DNA of 34,528 nucleotides from NCBI GenBank assembly GCA_937973685.1, contig CALJKJ010000055.1:1-34528 (forward strand). Direction: 5' to 3'. The stretch comes from an uncultured Flavobacteriales bacterium. GTDB taxonomy: Bacteria; Bacteroidota; Bacteroidia; Flavobacteriales_D; Crocinitomicaceae. This document shows, piece after piece, positions 32,619 to 34,528 of the stretch (position 1 is the stretch's first letter; each line of letters begins with the position of its first letter). The translations under genes and the position numbers were made by a program. The notes under the pieces are model-generated. The model was not told where the DNA came from, made no database searches, and was given only the letters and a program-made list of their open reading frames with translations.

Positions 32619-33931
32619 AGAAAATAGCTGTAATTGGAACAGGTTATGTTGGCCTTGTTACAGGAACTTGTTTTGCTGAAACGGGCAATCAAGTGATTTG
32701 TGTTGACATTGATGCAAAAAAAGTAGAGCGATTAAAAAATGGTGAAATGCCTATTTATGAACCGCAACTTGATGTGTTATTTGAACGAAATATCGCTGCA
32801 AAACGTTTGTCGTTTACGACAGATTTAGCAGCAGGTATAAAAGATGCGGAAATAATATTTTTAGCCTTGCCAACTCCTCCAGGAGCAGACGGTTCTGCCG
32901 ATTTGAAATATATTTTAGCAGTGGCAGATGATTTGGGAAAATTACTAACCGATTACAAAGTTATCGTCGATAAAAGTACCGTTCCAGTTGGTACAGCTGA
33001 AAAAGTAACAGCTGTAATAGCTAAAAATGCGCGCGTACCTTTTGATGTTGTTTCAAATCCTGAATTTTTACGCGAAGGTTTTGCTGTAGAAGATTTCATG
33101 AAACCTGACAGGGTTGTTATTGGTTCTTCTTCAGAACGCGCTCAAAAAATCATGGAGCAATTATACAAACCATTTGTGCGCCAAGGAAATCCAATCTTAT
33201 TCATGGACGAGAAATCTGCTGAATTGACAAAATATGCGGCGAATGCTTTTTTAGCAACTAAAATCACTTTCATGAATGAAATCGCAAATTTTTGCGAGAT
33301 TGTTGGTGCTGATGTTGACAAAGTACGCATTGGAATTGGTTCAGATGAACGCATTGGTCGTCGATTTTTGTTTCCAGGAATTGGTTATGGAGGCTCTTGT
33401 TTTCCAAAAGATGTCCAAGCATTGGTCAACTCTGGAAATGAACAAGCGTATTCGTTTGAGATATTGAAGGCTGTTATGAAAGTAAATGAGTCTCAAAAAA
33501 CAATTTTATTACCGAAAATCACTAATTTCTTCAGAGGAGAATTGGCAGGCAAAAAGATTGCTGTTTGGGGATTGGCTTTTAAACCAGATACCGACGATAT
33601 TCGTGAAGCACCAGCTTTGTATTTGATCAACGCTTTATTGGAGAAAGGAGCAACGGTATCGGCTTATGATCCAGAAGCAATGAATAACGTAAACCAATTA
33701 CTTGGCGATAAAATTGCGTATGCGGATAATGAATACGCCGCATTAGAGAATGCAGATGCTTTGTTAATTTGTACCGAGTGGGGCGTCTTTAGAAATCCCG
33801 ATTTTGAAAAAATGGCTTCGCTGATGAACGATAAAGTCATTTTTGACGGAAGAAATTTATTCGAAGTCAACGAAATGAATGAAAAAGGATTTTACTATCA
33901 ATCAATTGGTAGACAAACAATAAGCATGTAA
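32615..33931 (+). CDS. ugd: UDP-glucose 6-dehydrogenase
   Basis: The 438-residue NAD-dependent dehydrogenase oxidises UDP-glucose to UDP-glucuronate in two steps. The N-terminal Rossmann motif is VIGTGYVGLVTG (residues 6-17), with KSTVPVG (120-126) and NPEFLREG (148-155). Catalytic residues are Lys216 (FLATKITFMNE) and Cys262 (GIGYGGSCFPKD). The C-terminal UDP-binding domain has WGLAFKPDTDDIREAPA. These fit Ugd better than the related GDP-mannose or UDP-ManNAc dehydrogenases, though that family is close. Its ATG overlaps the upstream aminotransferase stop (ATGA), and the UDP-glucuronate decarboxylase gene starts 1 nt after its stop, so product and next enzyme are encoded back to back. Confidence 0.95.
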   Translation: MKKIAVIGTGYVGLVTGTCFAETGNQVICVDIDAKKVERLKNGEMPIYEPQLDVLFERNIAAKRLSFTTDLAAGIKDAEIIFLALPTPPGADGSADLKYILAVADDLGKLLTDYKVIVDKSTVPVGTAEKVTAVIAKNARVPFDVVSNPEFLREGFAVEDFMKPDRVVIGSSSERAQKIMEQLYKPFVRQGNPILFMDEKSAELTKYAANAFLATKITFMNEIANFCEIVGADVDKVRIGIGSDERIGRRFLFPGIGYGGSCFPKDVQALVNSGNEQAYSFEILKAVMKVNESQKTILLPKITNFFRGELAGKKIAVWGLAFKPDTDDIREAPALYLINALLEKGATVSAYDPEAMNNVNQLLGDKIAYADNEYAALENADALLICTEWGVFRNPDFEKMASLMNDKVIFDGRNLFEVNEMNEKGFYYQSIGRQTISM

Positions 33932-33932
33932 C

Positions 33933-34528
33933 ATGGAAGCACAAAAACGTATTTTAATCACAGGAGCTGCGGGTTTTTTAGGTTCGCACTTGTGTGATCG
34001 CTTTATAAAAGATGGCTTTCATGTCATTGCAATGGATAATTTGATAACTGGTCGTTTGAAAAACATTGAGCATTTGTTCCCGCTATCAAATTTTGAATTT
34101 TACAACCACGATGTGAGTAAATTCATACATATTCCGGGAAAACTGGATTATATTCTTCATTTTGCTTCACCAGCAAGTCCCATTGATTACTTGAAAATTC
34201 CCATTCAAACGTTAAAAGTAGGATCCTTAGGAATTCATAATTGTTTGGGCTTGGCTCGTGTGAAAAAAGCACGCGTTTTGATTGCAAGTACTTCTGAAGT
34301 GTATGGCGATCCAACAGTTCACCCTCAAACAGAAGCATATTGGGGAAATGTAAATCCTGTTGGTCCAAGAGGTGTCTACGATGAAGCAAAACGTTTTCAA
34401 GAAGCAATGACAATGGCGTATCACACGTTTCATGGGGTTGAAACGCGCATTGTTCGTATTTTTAATACTTACGGACCAAAAATGCGTTTGAATGATGGAC
34501 GTGTTTTGCCAGCGTTTATTGGACAAGC
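33933..34528 (+). CDS. UDP-glucuronate decarboxylase (UDP-xylose synthase), partial
   Basis: The frame begins with MEAQKRILITGAAGFLGSHL and is open to the right edge (198 complete codons), so the C-terminus is missing. It is an extended SDR: the NAD motif is TGAAGFLGS (10-18) and the catalytic set is the Thr/Ser-Glu of ASTSEVYGDP (about S121, E122) and Y149-x3-K153 in GVYDEAKRFQEAM. HFASPASPIDYLKIPIQTL (77-95) and IFNTYGPKMRLNDGRVLPAFI (176-196) are hallmarks of UXS-type UDP-glucuronate decarboxylases and set it apart from GalE or RmlB. It would convert the Ugd product to UDP-xylose. It lies 1 nt after ugd in the same operon. A function as UDP-glucuronate epimerase is less likely. Confidence 0.92.
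   Translation, partial: MEAQKRILITGAAGFLGSHLCDRFIKDGFHVIAMDNLITGRLKNIEHLFPLSNFEFYNHDVSKFIHIPGKLDYILHFASPASPIDYLKIPIQTLKVGSLGIHNCLGLARVKKARVLIASTSEVYGDPTVHPQTEAYWGNVNPVGPRGVYDEAKRFQEAMTMAYHTFHGVETRIVRIFNTYGPKMRLNDGRVLPAFIGQ

Overview
The window looks like chromosomal DNA of an AT-rich member of the Bacteroidota, most likely Flavobacteriales and perhaps Crocinitomicaceae (Fluviicola-like). The family placement is inference. The phylum assignment rests on several things seen here: a type IX secretion (T9SS) type B sorting domain, a choice-of-anchor L protein, repeated TAnnTTTG promoter boxes instead of sigma70-type -10 boxes, the near absence of Shine-Dalgarno sequences, a short-LID adenylate kinase and a Bacteroidota-style Wza/Wzc exopolysaccharide operon. 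I see no phage, transposon, integron, CRISPR array, tRNA or rRNA. Gene density is very high and no gene-free stretch exceeds 300 bases.

Layout. (1) 1-4774, secreted proteins: a left-truncated beta-helix protein (minus), an atypical SDR oxidoreductase (plus), and an 808-residue T9SS cargo protein (minus). (2) 4853-8331: an MsbA-like ABC exporter (minus) divergent from rbfA and a LolC/E-type permease (plus). (3) 8328-14699, a purine and housekeeping block: purK (minus), then hpt-adk-obgE-PAP2 phosphatase-crcB (plus), a PlsC-like acyltransferase (minus) and purE (plus). (4) 14700-19745, envelope: a NamZ/DUF1343 lipoprotein (minus) head to head with a second, enlarged LolC/E-type permease, then an outer-membrane beta-barrel protein coupled to waaA (Kdo transferase). 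(5) 19742-23810: a LOG-family protein (minus), a DUF1398 protein (plus) and uvrA (minus). (6) 23901-34528, an exopolysaccharide locus. The minus operon reads GT4 glycosyltransferase, Wza-like lipoprotein, Wzc-like tyrosine kinase, rmlC, WecA/MraY-like initiating transferase. A PBP4-type carboxypeptidase follows on the plus strand, then a plus operon of DegT/WbpE-like aminotransferase, ugd and a right-truncated UDP-glucuronate decarboxylase.

How the genes fit together. The last block makes activated sugars (UDP-GlcA, probably UDP-xylose, an amino sugar, a step of dTDP-rhamnose synthesis), starts glycan assembly on undecaprenyl phosphate and exports the polymer. Polymerase and flippase genes are not in the window. 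PurK and PurE catalyse consecutive steps but lie 4.7 kb apart with hpt and adk between them. Much of the rest serves the envelope: lipid and lipoprotein transport, Kdo transfer, peptidoglycan trimming and recycling.

The observations I consider most worth checking are: a LolC/E-type permease with a roughly 140-residue insert resembling an SprB/PKD-like secreted beta-sandwich domain; a second permease whose conserved N-terminus can be reached only from a non-AUG (ATT) codon overlapping the rbfA stop; a set of promoters whose -7 box ends exactly 4 nt before the start codon, predicting leaderless mRNAs; an SDR protein that has lost its catalytic Tyr and Lys; and convergent gene pairs whose stop codons overlap or abut. 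I did not find a convincing new defence or mobile system.
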